A stretch of 10,335 nt of DNA from CAZIDL01 sp964537825 (GCA_964537825.1 CAZIDL010000072.1:1-10335), one strand, 5' to 3'; shown: positions 1 through 6,688, counted from the first letter of the stretch. Translations and numbers: made by a program. Notes: generated by a model not told the origin, from the sequence alone.

Positions 1-1955
1 AGGGTGTTCACGCGGATATCCCCCTTCTCCATATCGTCGGAGGCGCGGAGAGCGAATTCCTTCGTACCGCCTCCGCCTGGGATCAGACCAGCTCCGAATT
101 CGACGAGGCCGATATAGGTCTCAGCATGAGCCACGACCTTGTCCGCGTGCATGCAGATCTCGCAGCCACCCCCGAGCGTGAGGTTGTGGGGGGCAACGAC
201 GACCGGCACGGAACTGTAGCGGATCCGCATGGTGGTGCGTTGGAATTGGCGGACGGCCATATCGAGCTCGTCGAAATCCTGTTCAGCCGCCATCATCAGG
301 ATCATTCCCACGTTGGCCCCGGCTGAGAAATTATCCCCTTCGTTACCGATCATGACGCCGACGTAGTTCGGGTCCTCCTCGGCCTTATCGATGGCCTGTT
401 GGATGGCCTTCATCACATCGCCTCCGATCGTGTTCATCTTACTGTGGAAGGCTACGTTGAGGACGCCGTCGCCGATGTCGTGGACGGTCGCCTCGCTGTT
501 GCTCAGCACGACCTTGTCATCCGATAACTGGGAAAGCACGATAAGCTCGTCGGAGCCGGGGACCTTCTCGTACTGCCCTTTTTCGATGTCATAATAGGAA
601 CGGACGCCTTCCTCCAGCTTGTAAAAGCTATCGATCCCGGCATCCAGCATTTTTTGGACCCATTCGGCCGGTTCGTGCCCGAGCTCCTTCATCTTCTCGA
701 CCCCCTCTTTCACTCCGATCATGTCCCAGAGCTCGAAGGGGCCGGCCTTCCAGCCAAAGCCGGCCCGGATGGCGTCATCGACCTGATGGATGCGGTCCGC
801 GATCTCGGGGATCCGCTTCGAAGCGTATTGAAAAAGATCGAGAAGGGAGCGGCGGGTGAACTCGCCGGCTCGGTCATCCCCTTTGAAAAGCGCTTTGACG
901 CTATCCGTGAGGGTATCGGCCTGCATGGCCCCGTCGAGGGAAGGGAAGCTGACCTTGCTCTTTTCCTGATACTCGAAGTTTTCGAGATCCAGTTCCAGGA
1001 TCTGGCTCTTTCCCTGATCGTCCTTCACCTTCTTGTAAAAGCCCTGGCCGGATTTGCTCCCGAGCATCCCCTCATCGACCATCTTGCGGACGGCATCAGG
1101 GACCGTGAAGCGCTCATTCCCTTCGTCCTCGGGGCAGTTCTTCTTGAGGTCGTCCGCCACGTGGACCAGCGTATCGAGCCCCACGACATCGCAGGTCCGG
1201 AAAGTGGCCGATTTGGGACGTCCCAGCACAGGGCCCGTGAGCTTGTCCACTTCGTTGACCGTCATCCCCATATCTTCCACCAAATGGAAGAGGGACATGA
1301 TCGAATAGACCCCGATGCGGTTCCCGATGAAGGCAGGAGTGTCCTTGCAACGGACCGTCTCCTTGCCGAGTTCTCGGTGGCCGAACCTCATGAGGAAGTC
1401 GAGCACCGCCTCATCGGTCTCAGGACCGGGAATGATCTCGAGGAGCCGGAGGTAGCGGGGTGGGTTGAAGAAGTGGGTCCCGCAGAAATGCTTTTTGAAG
1501 TCCTCGGAGCGCCCCTCCGCGATCATGTGGATCGGAATACCGGAGGTGTTGGTGCTGATGATCGTGCCGGGCGGTCGATGCTCTTCCACGCGGGAAAAGA
1601 GGTCCTGCTTGATCTCCAGCTTCTCGATGATCGCTTCGAGGATCCAATCGCAGTCCTGGAGTCCTTCGAGGTCGTCCTCGAAGTTGCCTGTGCTGATCCG
1701 GTCAGCAAAGGATCTGCTATAGATGGGGGAAGGATCGCTCTTGAGCGCGTTCTGAAGGGATTCATTCGCGATCCGGTCGCGGACGACACGGTCATCCGTA
1801 CTGAGGCCTTTGGCCTTTTCCTTCTCGTTGGGTTCGTCGGGGACGATATCGAGGAGGAGGACCTCCAGCCCGATATTGGCGAAATGGCAGGCGATCCTCG
1901 ACCCCATCACGCCGGAGCCGAGGACAGCGACCTTTCTGATCTTCTGTTCGTTCAT
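1..1955 (-). CDS. fadN: 3-hydroxyacyl-CoA dehydrogenase / enoyl-CoA hydratase, FadN-type (C-terminus cut by window edge)
   Basis: This is a bifunctional beta-oxidation enzyme that hydrates 2-enoyl-CoA and oxidises 3-hydroxyacyl-CoA with NAD in the cytoplasm. I translated it by hand from the ATG at 1955 down; 651 residues are visible and the frame stays open to base 1. The N-terminal Rossmann fold shows G13-S-G15-V-M-G18 with D36 ending strand 2. The dehydrogenase catalytic set is present with normal family spacing: S138 (NTSGIP), H161 (THFFNPP), E173 and N212 (FIGNR). The C-terminal crotonase domain shows FSAGANV at about 541-547, and both acid residues, E599 (GGGCE) and E619 (GLVEFG), 20 residues apart as in crotonase. 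Dehydrogenase-before-hydratase order matches Bacillus FadN and its Bacteroidota relatives (about 800 residues), not FadB/FadJ. An AAAGGA lies about nine bases before the ATG. The repeat element at 1972-2116 sits where its promoter should be. Genes downstream in its operon are outside the window. Confidence 0.93.
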   Translation of the reverse strand, partial: MNEQKIRKVAVLGSGVMGSRIACHFANIGLEVLLLDIVPDEPNEKEKAKGLSTDDRVVRDRIANESLQNALKSDPSPIYSRSFADRISTGNFEDDLEGLQDCDWILEAIIEKLEIKQDLFSRVEEHRPPGTIISTNTSGIPIHMIAEGRSEDFKKHFCGTHFFNPPRYLRLLEIIPGPETDEAVLDFLMRFGHRELGKETVRCKDTPAFIGNRIGVYSIMSLFHLVEDMGMTVNEVDKLTGPVLGRPKSATFRTCDVVGLDTLVHVADDLKKNCPEDEGNERFTVPDAVRKMVDEGMLGSKSGQGFYKKVKDDQGKSQILELDLENFEYQEKSKVSFPSLDGAMQADTLTDSVKALFKGDDRAGEFTRRSLLDLFQYASKRIPEIADRIHQVDDAIRAGFGWKAGPFELWDMIGVKEGVEKMKELGHEPAEWVQKMLDAGIDSFYKLEEGVRSYYDIEKGQYEKVPGSDELIVLSQLSDDKVVLSNSEATVHDIGDGVLNVAFHSKMNTIGGDVMKAIQQAIDKAEEDPNYVGVMIGNEGDNFSAGANVGMILMMAAEQDFDELDMAVRQFQRTTMRIRYSSVPVVVAPHNLTLGGGCEICMHADKVVAHAETYIGLVEFGAGLIPGGGGTKEFALRASDDMEKGDIRVNT

Positions 1956-1971
1956 TTAGGATATTCCTTTA

Positions 1972-2116
1972 CTCCGTCCCCTCTGTGGGCTCCCTGCCCA
2001 TCCGGGCAGGCAGGTGCACCTGCTTTGTGCCCTCTGTGGTTAAAGATCGGATCCATAATTCCAACCAGAACATGGAACAACAGAGGACACGGAGAATGCA
2101 CAAAGGGCACGGAGAG
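1972..2116. repeat. Large imperfect inverted repeat of the CTCTGTG/CACAGAG type
   Basis: The left arm (about 1972-2046) reads CTCCGTCCCCTCTGTGG..., an interruption, then CTTTGTGCCCTCTGTGGTT. The right arm (about 2077-2116) carries the complement: CAACAGAGGACACGGAG, then GCACAAAGGGCACGGAG. The arms align as inverted copies of a two-unit repeat, separated by about 30 bases that themselves contain TTCCA...TGGAA. No reading frame here resembles a protein. Similar CTTTGTG-CCTCTGTGGTTAAA strings recur in intergenic DNA of several bacterial groups to my recollection, so this is probably a copy of a dispersed extragenic element. That cannot be shown from one window. It lies just upstream of the dehydrogenase/hydratase start, so it may contain or displace that gene's promoter. 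Confidence 0.65.
1993..2023. repeat. Two adjacent GC-rich palindromes interrupting the left arm of the inverted repeat
   Basis: CCTGCCC (1993-1999) pairs with GGGCAGG (2004-2010) across the loop ATCC. It is followed immediately by the perfect 14-base palindrome GCAGGTGCACCTGC (2010-2023). The right arm of the large repeat lacks a counterpart, so this block looks inserted between the two units of the left arm. It resembles small REP-like extragenic palindromes. There is no T-tract on either side, so it is not a convincing terminator. Confidence 0.6.
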
Positions 2117-2159
2117 CTTTTCACAACCTGAACCCGAAAGGTAACAGATCCGAAGATCG

Positions 2160-2173
2160 CGGAGTTTGCTCCG
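2160..2173. repeat. Small hairpin CGGAG-TTTG-CTCCG
   Basis: A 5-base perfect inverted repeat with a 4-base loop lies between the large repeat and the sigma-factor gene. No run of T follows on the plus strand. Its role is unknown and a stem this short can arise by chance. Confidence 0.3.
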
Positions 2174-2194
2174 GCGTGAATTTTATCAGTTCCA

Positions 2195-2215
2195 TCCAAT
2201 ATTGGAAGCTTCCAA
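2195..2215. promoter_or_regulatory. Overlapping perfect palindromes upstream of the sigma-factor gene (candidate operator)
   Basis: TCCAATATTGGA (2195-2206) and TTGGAAGCTTCCAA (2202-2215) are both perfect palindromes sharing the central TTGGA, so three TTGGA/TCCAA half-sites stand in a row. They end 36 bases before the ATG at 2252. A weak -7-like TAAATTCG follows at 2221-2228, which would place the palindromes around the -33 position. This geometry suits a dimeric regulator binding at a promoter. No regulator is identified, so the function is inferred from symmetry and position only. Confidence 0.45.
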
Positions 2216-2251
2216 GGGGGTAAATTCGTTTTTCGCTTATTTTATCATATA

Positions 2252-2755
2252 ATGGACGATTATACCCGTTTTTTGTCAAATAGGGGAAAGGACTGTCATT
2301 ACGGCCAACTTAGGGAAGAATTGGTGGGCTATGCAAAAAAGCTCGGGATGGGCGAGCACGATGCTGAGGACAAAGTCCATTCAGTCCTTGTAAAGGCCTG
2401 GGATACCTGGGGTGTTCGAGGGGCCATCGAATTGTCCCTTCCTTATTTGAAGGTCATGCTCAAGAACTTGTGGTTGGACGGGAAAAGGATCACCAAAAAA
2501 GAAGAGAACTGGGAGGAAAGCTCGCTTCATGCTGAACCATCAGAGGATGAAGAGGGAAAGGAGGAGCTTGCTGCCCTGGAGCAGGCTTTGAAAAAGCACA
2601 AATACGGATACATCGTCCTACAGATGGAAGAACGACGATTGCGCAGCATCAAGGAGCTCGCCCCCTACGTGAACCAAAAGAAGGAGAAGCTCTACAAGCG
2701 CTATCAAAAGCTTCTAAAGGATCTGAAAAGGGAATTTTCACCCGAACGGGGGTAA
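2252..2755 (+). CDS. Divergent ECF-type RNA polymerase sigma factor
   Basis: This 167-residue protein has the layout of an extracytoplasmic-function sigma factor. A region-2-like part at about 20-80 contains LGMGEHDAEDKVHSVLVKAWD and a following YLKVMLKNLWLDGKR helix, comparable to the DAEDLVQEVFLKAW...NLALDHLR pattern of the family. An acidic, lysine-rich linker (about 82-104) leads to a region-4-like helical part (about 105-160) ending LYKRYQKLLKDLKR, which fits a recognition helix. It should direct RNA polymerase to a small set of promoters. Similarity is by pattern only and region 4 is degenerate. No anti-sigma gene lies next to it; a lipoprotein gene follows after 109 bases. No Shine-Dalgarno is visible before the ATG, which is normal in Bacteroidota. 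It is more AT-rich than the enzyme genes around it. The alternative is another helix-turn-helix regulator. Confidence 0.7.
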   Translation: MDDYTRFLSNRGKDCHYGQLREELVGYAKKLGMGEHDAEDKVHSVLVKAWDTWGVRGAIELSLPYLKVMLKNLWLDGKRITKKEENWEESSLHAEPSEDEEGKEELAALEQALKKHKYGYIVLQMEERRLRSIKELAPYVNQKKEKLYKRYQKLLKDLKREFSPERG

Positions 2756-2864
2756 AAAGATTAAAATGATGATTGTCAATTTTTTAAACTGTTTTTTGCC
2801 GATTTTGGGATTTTGATACGTTATGTGCATGAACTTTCGATTGTGAAACCAAAATTTCGTTGCT

Positions 2865-3401
2865 ATGAAACGTTCAGGCATTCTATTCTTCGCGATGGCC
2901 CTATTCCTCTTCTCTTGTGAGGAAGAGGCCAAAGAAGCGATCGAGGAGAAACAAGCGACCAAGAAGACCCAAAGCGAGGCAGGACCCAATAAAGATGGGG
3001 GCCTAAAAGCAATTGGGAATGATCCCACCACCATCATATTCGGAACAAGGTGCCATCCTTGCAATGACGGAGAAGGTTGCTGTGGAGATAAAGGGATCTG
3101 CGTGATCATCAGGACAGAAGTCGCTGAATCCGATCCTGAACTCGGTCAAGGAAAAGGACTGGCCGACGTCTCCGTTACCGAGGAAGGCAAGATCCTTTGG
3201 GGCATCAAGGAGGACACTTACGAAGACAACAAAGGGGAGGAGTTCCTGGTGCCAGAGGACCGGGAGCTGAGCCCCGAAGTTGCTAGAGCCCTTGGGTACG
3301 AGCGGATCATCCTTCGAGAAGGAAGCTACGATGTGGATTATTCCCAGGAGAAAGAATATCCCTTCGGCGTAGTGGAATTGGAAGCCGAACTTGAAGGGTG
3401 A
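2865..3401 (+). CDS. Cysteine-cluster lipoprotein of unknown function
   Basis: This 178-residue protein is a predicted lipoprotein. After MKR and a short hydrophobic stretch comes the lipobox LFSC with the lipidated cysteine at 18. The mature end starts C-E-E-E-A-K-E, an acidic run like the lipoprotein export signals described for surface-exposed lipoproteins of Bacteroidota, so it may face outward. A low-complexity charged tether (19-50) leads to a compact cluster of C63, C66, C72, C73 and C79 around HPCNDGEGCCGDKG. That cluster could be disulfide-bonded or bind metal. The rest is acidic and seems to be a single domain with no family I recognise. It starts 109 bases after the sigma-factor gene and ends at a strong terminator. 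A TTTTG at 2811 and GAACTTTC at 2831 are only a weak promoter candidate. Confidence 0.75.
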   Translation: MKRSGILFFAMALFLFSCEEEAKEAIEEKQATKKTQSEAGPNKDGGLKAIGNDPTTIIFGTRCHPCNDGEGCCGDKGICVIIRTEVAESDPELGQGKGLADVSVTEEGKILWGIKEDTYEDNKGEEFLVPEDRELSPEVARALGYERIILREGSYDVDYSQEKEYPFGVVELEAELEG

Positions 3402-3407
3402 GCAAGG

Positions 3408-3447
3408 AAGGAGTTGCGGTCGGGAGAACCCGACCGCAGCTCCTTTT
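3408..3447 (+). terminator. Strong Rho-independent terminator
   Basis: A 17-base-pair stem (3408-3424 with 3429-3445, one T-G wobble) closes on the loop AGAA and contains the GC-rich core TGCGGTCGGG/CCCGACCGCA. The T-run at 3444-3447 is short. It begins seven bases after the lipoprotein stop. It separates the sigma/lipoprotein genes from the thioredoxin-like pair unless polymerase reads through. The stem starts and ends in complementary AA/TT, so it could work weakly on the other strand too, but no minus-strand gene ends here. Confidence 0.85.
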
Positions 3448-3453
3448 CATTCA

Positions 3454-3471
3454 GTTAATGATGCCATTAAC
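3454..3471. promoter_or_regulatory. Perfect inverted repeat GTTAATG-atgc-CATTAAC before the thioredoxin-like pair
   Basis: A 7-base perfect inverted repeat with a 4-base centre lies between the terminator and the ATG at 3481. It could be an operator or a leader hairpin. It is AT-rich and unlike the terminator stem beside it. No protein is known to bind it. Confidence 0.35.
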
Positions 3472-3480
3472 CAAGATTCC

Positions 3481-4188
3481 ATGAAAGAACGAAGGAAAGA
3501 CCGCAGCAATAACAGAGAGGTCGGACATTTAAGGATCCATGAGCCTTTGAAGGGAACCCTGCTCTTAAGGGGCCTTTTCCTGTGTTCATTACTGATGACC
3601 ACGCTTTGGAGCTGCAACATTTCCATCCAGAAACTTCCTTCGACAAGTTACGCCAAGATGTCCGAAGAAGAAAGGGAACAGCTCCATTACTCCTCGGACA
3701 GCTCTGTCACATTCACCGAAAGGGACTATCGAAGTGCCGAGGAGGTCGAACTCTACGAGATCGACGAAGAAAGGCTATTCACCTTGATGGATAGCTCCTT
3801 GAACACCTGGGTCTACCTATGGGCCACGGACTGTCCGTATTACTTGATGAACCTGAAAAAGCAAAAGCTTCATGAGAAGGACAGTGCAAGGACCAACATG
3901 CAGCTCATTTTTATTGCGGCCAATTACGATCCCCCGATCATCAAGAAATATGTTTACCGAACCGGTTATCGAAAACCGGTCTTCGTGATCGATGCCGAAC
4001 GGTACGGAAAGGACTTGACCCGGCGTATCCACGCTTTCGCTGAAGCCATTGTCCCGGAACCATTGGACAGCATGGAGGCAATGCCCCAGCACTTCCTTTT
4101 CAAGGGGAAAAAATGGACCGCTCAGTTGAATGGGACCATGAGCAGCCCCGAGGCCCTTTCCGACACCCTCGATCATTATTTCGATTGA
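3481..4188 (+). CDS. Thioredoxin-fold lipoprotein with degenerate active site
   Basis: From the ATG at 3481 this is 235 residues. A long basic N-region precedes a hydrophobic stretch and the lipobox TTLWSC (cysteine 45). The frame stays open upstream to 3391, but that would run through the terminator. An in-frame TTG at 3547 with AAGGA 11 bases before it would give a more normal 22-residue signal peptide, so the start is uncertain. The mature protein aligns along its whole length with the next gene (by eye roughly 40 percent identical), sharing LYEIDxERL, NYDPxxxKK, GYRKPxFVIDAxRYG and a C-terminal TLDHxF. The thioredoxin active-site segment reads WATDCPYYLMN: the tryptophan and the resolving cysteine are replaced (D117-C118-P-Y-Y121). 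The cis-proline segment MPQHFLF is kept. It therefore probably cannot act as a dithiol oxidoreductase and may bind rather than reduce. No acidic run follows the lipid cysteine, so periplasmic anchoring is more likely than surface display. Confidence 0.78.
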   Translation: MKERRKDRSNNREVGHLRIHEPLKGTLLLRGLFLCSLLMTTLWSCNISIQKLPSTSYAKMSEEEREQLHYSSDSSVTFTERDYRSAEEVELYEIDEERLFTLMDSSLNTWVYLWATDCPYYLMNLKKQKLHEKDSARTNMQLIFIAANYDPPIIKKYVYRTGYRKPVFVIDAERYGKDLTRRIHAFAEAIVPEPLDSMEAMPQHFLFKGKKWTAQLNGTMSSPEALSDTLDHYFD

Positions 4189-4197
4189 GTGGGATCG

Positions 4198-4839
4198 ATG
4201 AGGACTTTTCCTGACCTATACCGACTCCGAATCCGCCAGCGAACATTCGTCGCCTTGCTCTTCCTGTTATCGATCAGTTCCTGCATCTCGATCGTCAAGG
4301 CCCCCAGCACGAAGAACAACTACTCGGAGATGTCCCGATCCGAGAAGGAGGGCATGCGCTACCCACCGGACAGTTCCTTTCGCTTCGCTCAAAAAGAGGT
4401 GGACGGGCCCGGTGAAATGGAGCTCTATGAGATCGATAAGGAACGATTGGAAGGGCTGATGGACCCCAACGGGAATGCTTGGGTGGCTTTTTGGGCCACT
4501 TGGTGCGTGCATTGCATCAACGACCTTCCCGACTATTGCGAGAAGGACAGCCTGCGAGAAGATATGCAGCTATTCCTGGTGTCCAGCAATTACGATCCGG
4601 AGAACCTCAAAAAGTTCGCGTACAATGCCGGTTACCGAAAACCCCTCTTCGTGATCGATGCAAAGCGCTATGGAGAAGAAGAGATCCTGCGGTTGAACGC
4701 GTTCGTGGACGCTATTGCGGGCAAGGATCTCGACACCATCAAGGGACTACCGCGTCACCTCTTCTTCAAAGAAAAAGAATGGGTCGGACAGCTAGGGAAA
4801 GGGGTGAGTCAGGATACGCTTGACCATTTCTTCAAATGA
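4198..4839 (+). CDS. Thioredoxin-like (TlpA/ResA-type) lipoprotein
   Basis: This 213-residue protein begins ten bases after the stop of its paralog, so the two are probably co-transcribed. An in-frame GTG at 4189 is the only alternative start close by. The signal peptide has arginines and a hydrophobic core ending ISSC, with the lipid cysteine at 29. The thioredoxin fold shows the active site FWATWCVHC (W102, C103, C106), the later NYDPENLKK and KPLFVIDAKRYG segments, and a cis-proline in GLPRHLFF (P185). It should be a periplasmic, membrane-tethered thiol-disulfide oxidoreductase acting on envelope proteins or cytochromes. An extra cysteine (C114) lies 8 residues after the active site. The post-lipobox segment C-I-S-I-V-K-A-P-S-T resembles that of the preceding gene, supporting a tandem duplication. 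Its stop lies one base from the convergent acyl-CoA synthetase stop, so no separate terminator is visible. Confidence 0.83.
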   Translation: MRTFPDLYRLRIRQRTFVALLFLLSISSCISIVKAPSTKNNYSEMSRSEKEGMRYPPDSSFRFAQKEVDGPGEMELYEIDKERLEGLMDPNGNAWVAFWATWCVHCINDLPDYCEKDSLREDMQLFLVSSNYDPENLKKFAYNAGYRKPLFVIDAKRYGEEEILRLNAFVDAIAGKDLDTIKGLPRHLFFKEKEWVGQLGKGVSQDTLDHFFK

Positions 4840-4840
4840 A

Positions 4841-6643
4841 TCAACTTCCCGCTGCTTCGGTATCCACCCCTTCATTGCCGTTGTAAAGCCCCTCGATCCG
4901 GTCGCTGTATTTCTCCTGGACCTCCTTTCGCTTCACCTTGAGCGTGGGGGTCAGCTCTCCTCCTTCGATACTCCATTCGTCGGAGATCAGGACGAAGCGT
5001 TTGATCCATTCCCAATGGCCAAAGGCCTTGTTCTTCTCATCGACCTCCTGTCGGATCCGCTCCTGCACCTGCTCGTTCTTGACCATTTCCTCCGCGTTCG
5101 TGTAAGCGATCCCCTTCTTTTCGCACCAATCCTTGAGGTATTCGAAGGAAGGCACGACCAAAGCGCTGGGGAATTTTCGCCCTTCGCCGATCACCATGAA
5201 CTGCTCGATGAAGGGGGACTCCTTGAACTTGTTCTCCATCCTTCCCGGCGCGATATACTTACCGCCCGAGGTCTTGAACATTTGCTTTTTCCGGTCCGTG
5301 ATCTTGAGGAACTCTCCATTAACGAGCTCCCCGATATCGCCGGTGTGGAGATAACCCTCTTCATCGATCATCTTCCGGGTCTCCTCTTCGTTCTTGTAAT
5401 AACCCATCATCACGTTCGGCCCCTTTACGATGATCTCCCCGTCATCAGCGATCCGAACGTCCTGGTCCGAAAGCGGACGACCGACCGTCCCGACCATTAC
5501 TCCATTGTTCTTCTCACAATTGACAGCGATCACCGGAGAGGTCTCCGTCAATCCGTATCCTTCCATAACCGGAACGCCAGCAGCAAGAAAGATCCGGATG
5601 AGCCGGGGTTGAAGCGGAGCACTCCCTGAAGCGATCGCTTTGGCGTTCCCGCCGATCGCCTCATACCATTTTTTGAAAATGAGCTTTCGGGCGATGCCCA
5701 ACTTGAACCTGTACCAAGCACTGTGTCCTCCCCGCGGCTCGTATTGCTCACCCAAACGGACCGCCCAGAAAAAGAGCGCACGCTTGATGCCTTTCTGTTC
5801 GTTCCCTTTGGCCATGATCCGGTCGAAGACCTTTTCCAATAAGCGGGGAACGGCCGTAAAAACCTGCGGCTTCACCTCCCTCAGGTTCTCTCCGATCGTC
5901 TCCATCGATTCGGCAAAATAGATGGAAACCCCTGTGTACATATAGAGATAATGGATCATCCGCTCGTAAACGTGGGATGCGGGAAGGAAGCTCAGGGAAT
6001 TGCCGGTATGATCCACCGGCAAGCGCTCAATGCACGACTTCACGTTGGAAACCAGGTTCTTGTGCGAGAGCATCACCCCCTTCGGTCTTCCCGTCGTACC
6101 GGAGGTGTATATCATCGTGGCCAGGTCGTCCTCTCCGATCCCTCCCTTGATCCGTTCCACCTCTTCCATGTCAACATCCCTCCCCGCTTCGAGGACCTGG
6201 GTCCAATGACTCACCCCTTTGAGTGGATCGAAGGAATAGATACCCTGAAGGGTGGGGATCTGATCCTGGATATTGAGGACCTTCTGGTAAAGCTCTTCAT
6301 CGGAGACGAAGCAAAGCTTGATCTCCGCATGATCGAAGATATAAGCCTGATCCTCTTCGCTGATGGTCGGATAGATCGGAACATCCACCGCGCCGGCCTG
6401 CTGGGCCCCGATATCGACGATGTTCCATTCAGGGCGGTTGTTGGAGATGATCGCCACCTTATCCCCGGGATCGATCCCGAGCGCGATCAACCCCTTGCTC
6501 ATCCGATCCGCCTGATCGATGAACTCATCCGTGGACCAGGTGACCCATTCCCCATCGAACTTGAAAGCAAGAGCGTCCTCTTGCGGAAAATGCTCGCGTT
6601 GATGTTCAGGAATATCGAAGAGGCGCGTGGGTTCCTTGCTCAT
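4841..6643 (-). CDS. fadD: Long-chain fatty-acid--CoA ligase (acyl-CoA synthetase)
   Basis: This 600-residue member of the adenylate-forming (ANL) superfamily activates long-chain fatty acids through an acyl-AMP to acyl-CoA at the inner face of the membrane. Visible motifs are the AMP-binding loop YTSGTTGRPKG (179-189), EGYGLTET (361-368), YLHTGDIG (431-438), and the hinge and A8 region DRKKQMFKTSGGKYIAPG (450-467). The C-terminal LTPTLKVKRKEV holds the lysine expected for the adenylation step. Length and motif order are normal for bacterial long-chain synthetases of Bacteroidota. The start at 6643 gives a typical N-terminus (FPQEDALAFKF...WVTWSTDEF). There is no clear Shine-Dalgarno. A -7-like TATCTTTA lies about 40 bases upstream. 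It provides the substrate for the dehydrogenase/hydratase at the left edge but is on a separate transcript, divergent from the helicase gene. Confidence 0.95.
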   Translation of the reverse strand: MSKEPTRLFDIPEHQREHFPQEDALAFKFDGEWVTWSTDEFIDQADRMSKGLIALGIDPGDKVAIISNNRPEWNIVDIGAQQAGAVDVPIYPTISEEDQAYIFDHAEIKLCFVSDEELYQKVLNIQDQIPTLQGIYSFDPLKGVSHWTQVLEAGRDVDMEEVERIKGGIGEDDLATMIYTSGTTGRPKGVMLSHKNLVSNVKSCIERLPVDHTGNSLSFLPASHVYERMIHYLYMYTGVSIYFAESMETIGENLREVKPQVFTAVPRLLEKVFDRIMAKGNEQKGIKRALFFWAVRLGEQYEPRGGHSAWYRFKLGIARKLIFKKWYEAIGGNAKAIASGSAPLQPRLIRIFLAAGVPVMEGYGLTETSPVIAVNCEKNNGVMVGTVGRPLSDQDVRIADDGEIIVKGPNVMMGYYKNEEETRKMIDEEGYLHTGDIGELVNGEFLKITDRKKQMFKTSGGKYIAPGRMENKFKESPFIEQFMVIGEGRKFPSALVVPSFEYLKDWCEKKGIAYTNAEEMVKNEQVQERIRQEVDEKNKAFGHWEWIKRFVLISDEWSIEGGELTPTLKVKRKEVQEKYSDRIEGLYNGNEGVDTEAAGS

Positions 6644-6680
6644 ATCGGGCGAACTTTTGGATGGGAAGCATACCGCTTTT

Positions 6681-6688
6681 TAAAGATA
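6681..6688 (-). promoter_or_regulatory. Candidate -7 element TATCTTTA for the acyl-CoA synthetase gene
   Basis: Read on the minus strand, TATCTTTA differs by one base from the Bacteroidota -7 consensus TAnnTTTG and lies 38-45 bases before the start at 6643. No TTTG or TTG is found at the expected distance upstream, so support is weak. The 228-base divergent gap (6644-6871) otherwise holds a 10-base direct repeat CAACCCAAGA at 6750-6759 and 6811-6820, and no gene. Confidence 0.25.

Noticed and set aside
654..2144. Long plus-strand open frame of 496 codons opposite the dehydrogenase/hydratase
   Set aside because: It lies antisense to a gene with complete catalytic motifs. Its translation is low in recognisable motifs and ends in the repeat region. 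Biased codon use of the real gene keeps the opposite strand open.
1969..2199. Minus-strand 76-codon frame across the inverted repeat
   Set aside because: Its coding appearance comes from the repeat sequence, and the translation is repeat-derived (REPTEGTE-like).
2738..3109. Minus-strand 123-codon frame opposite the sigma-factor end and cysteine-cluster lipoprotein
   Set aside because: The plus-strand frame has a clear lipobox signal peptide and ends at a terminator. The opposite frame crosses the intergenic gap and has no motif.
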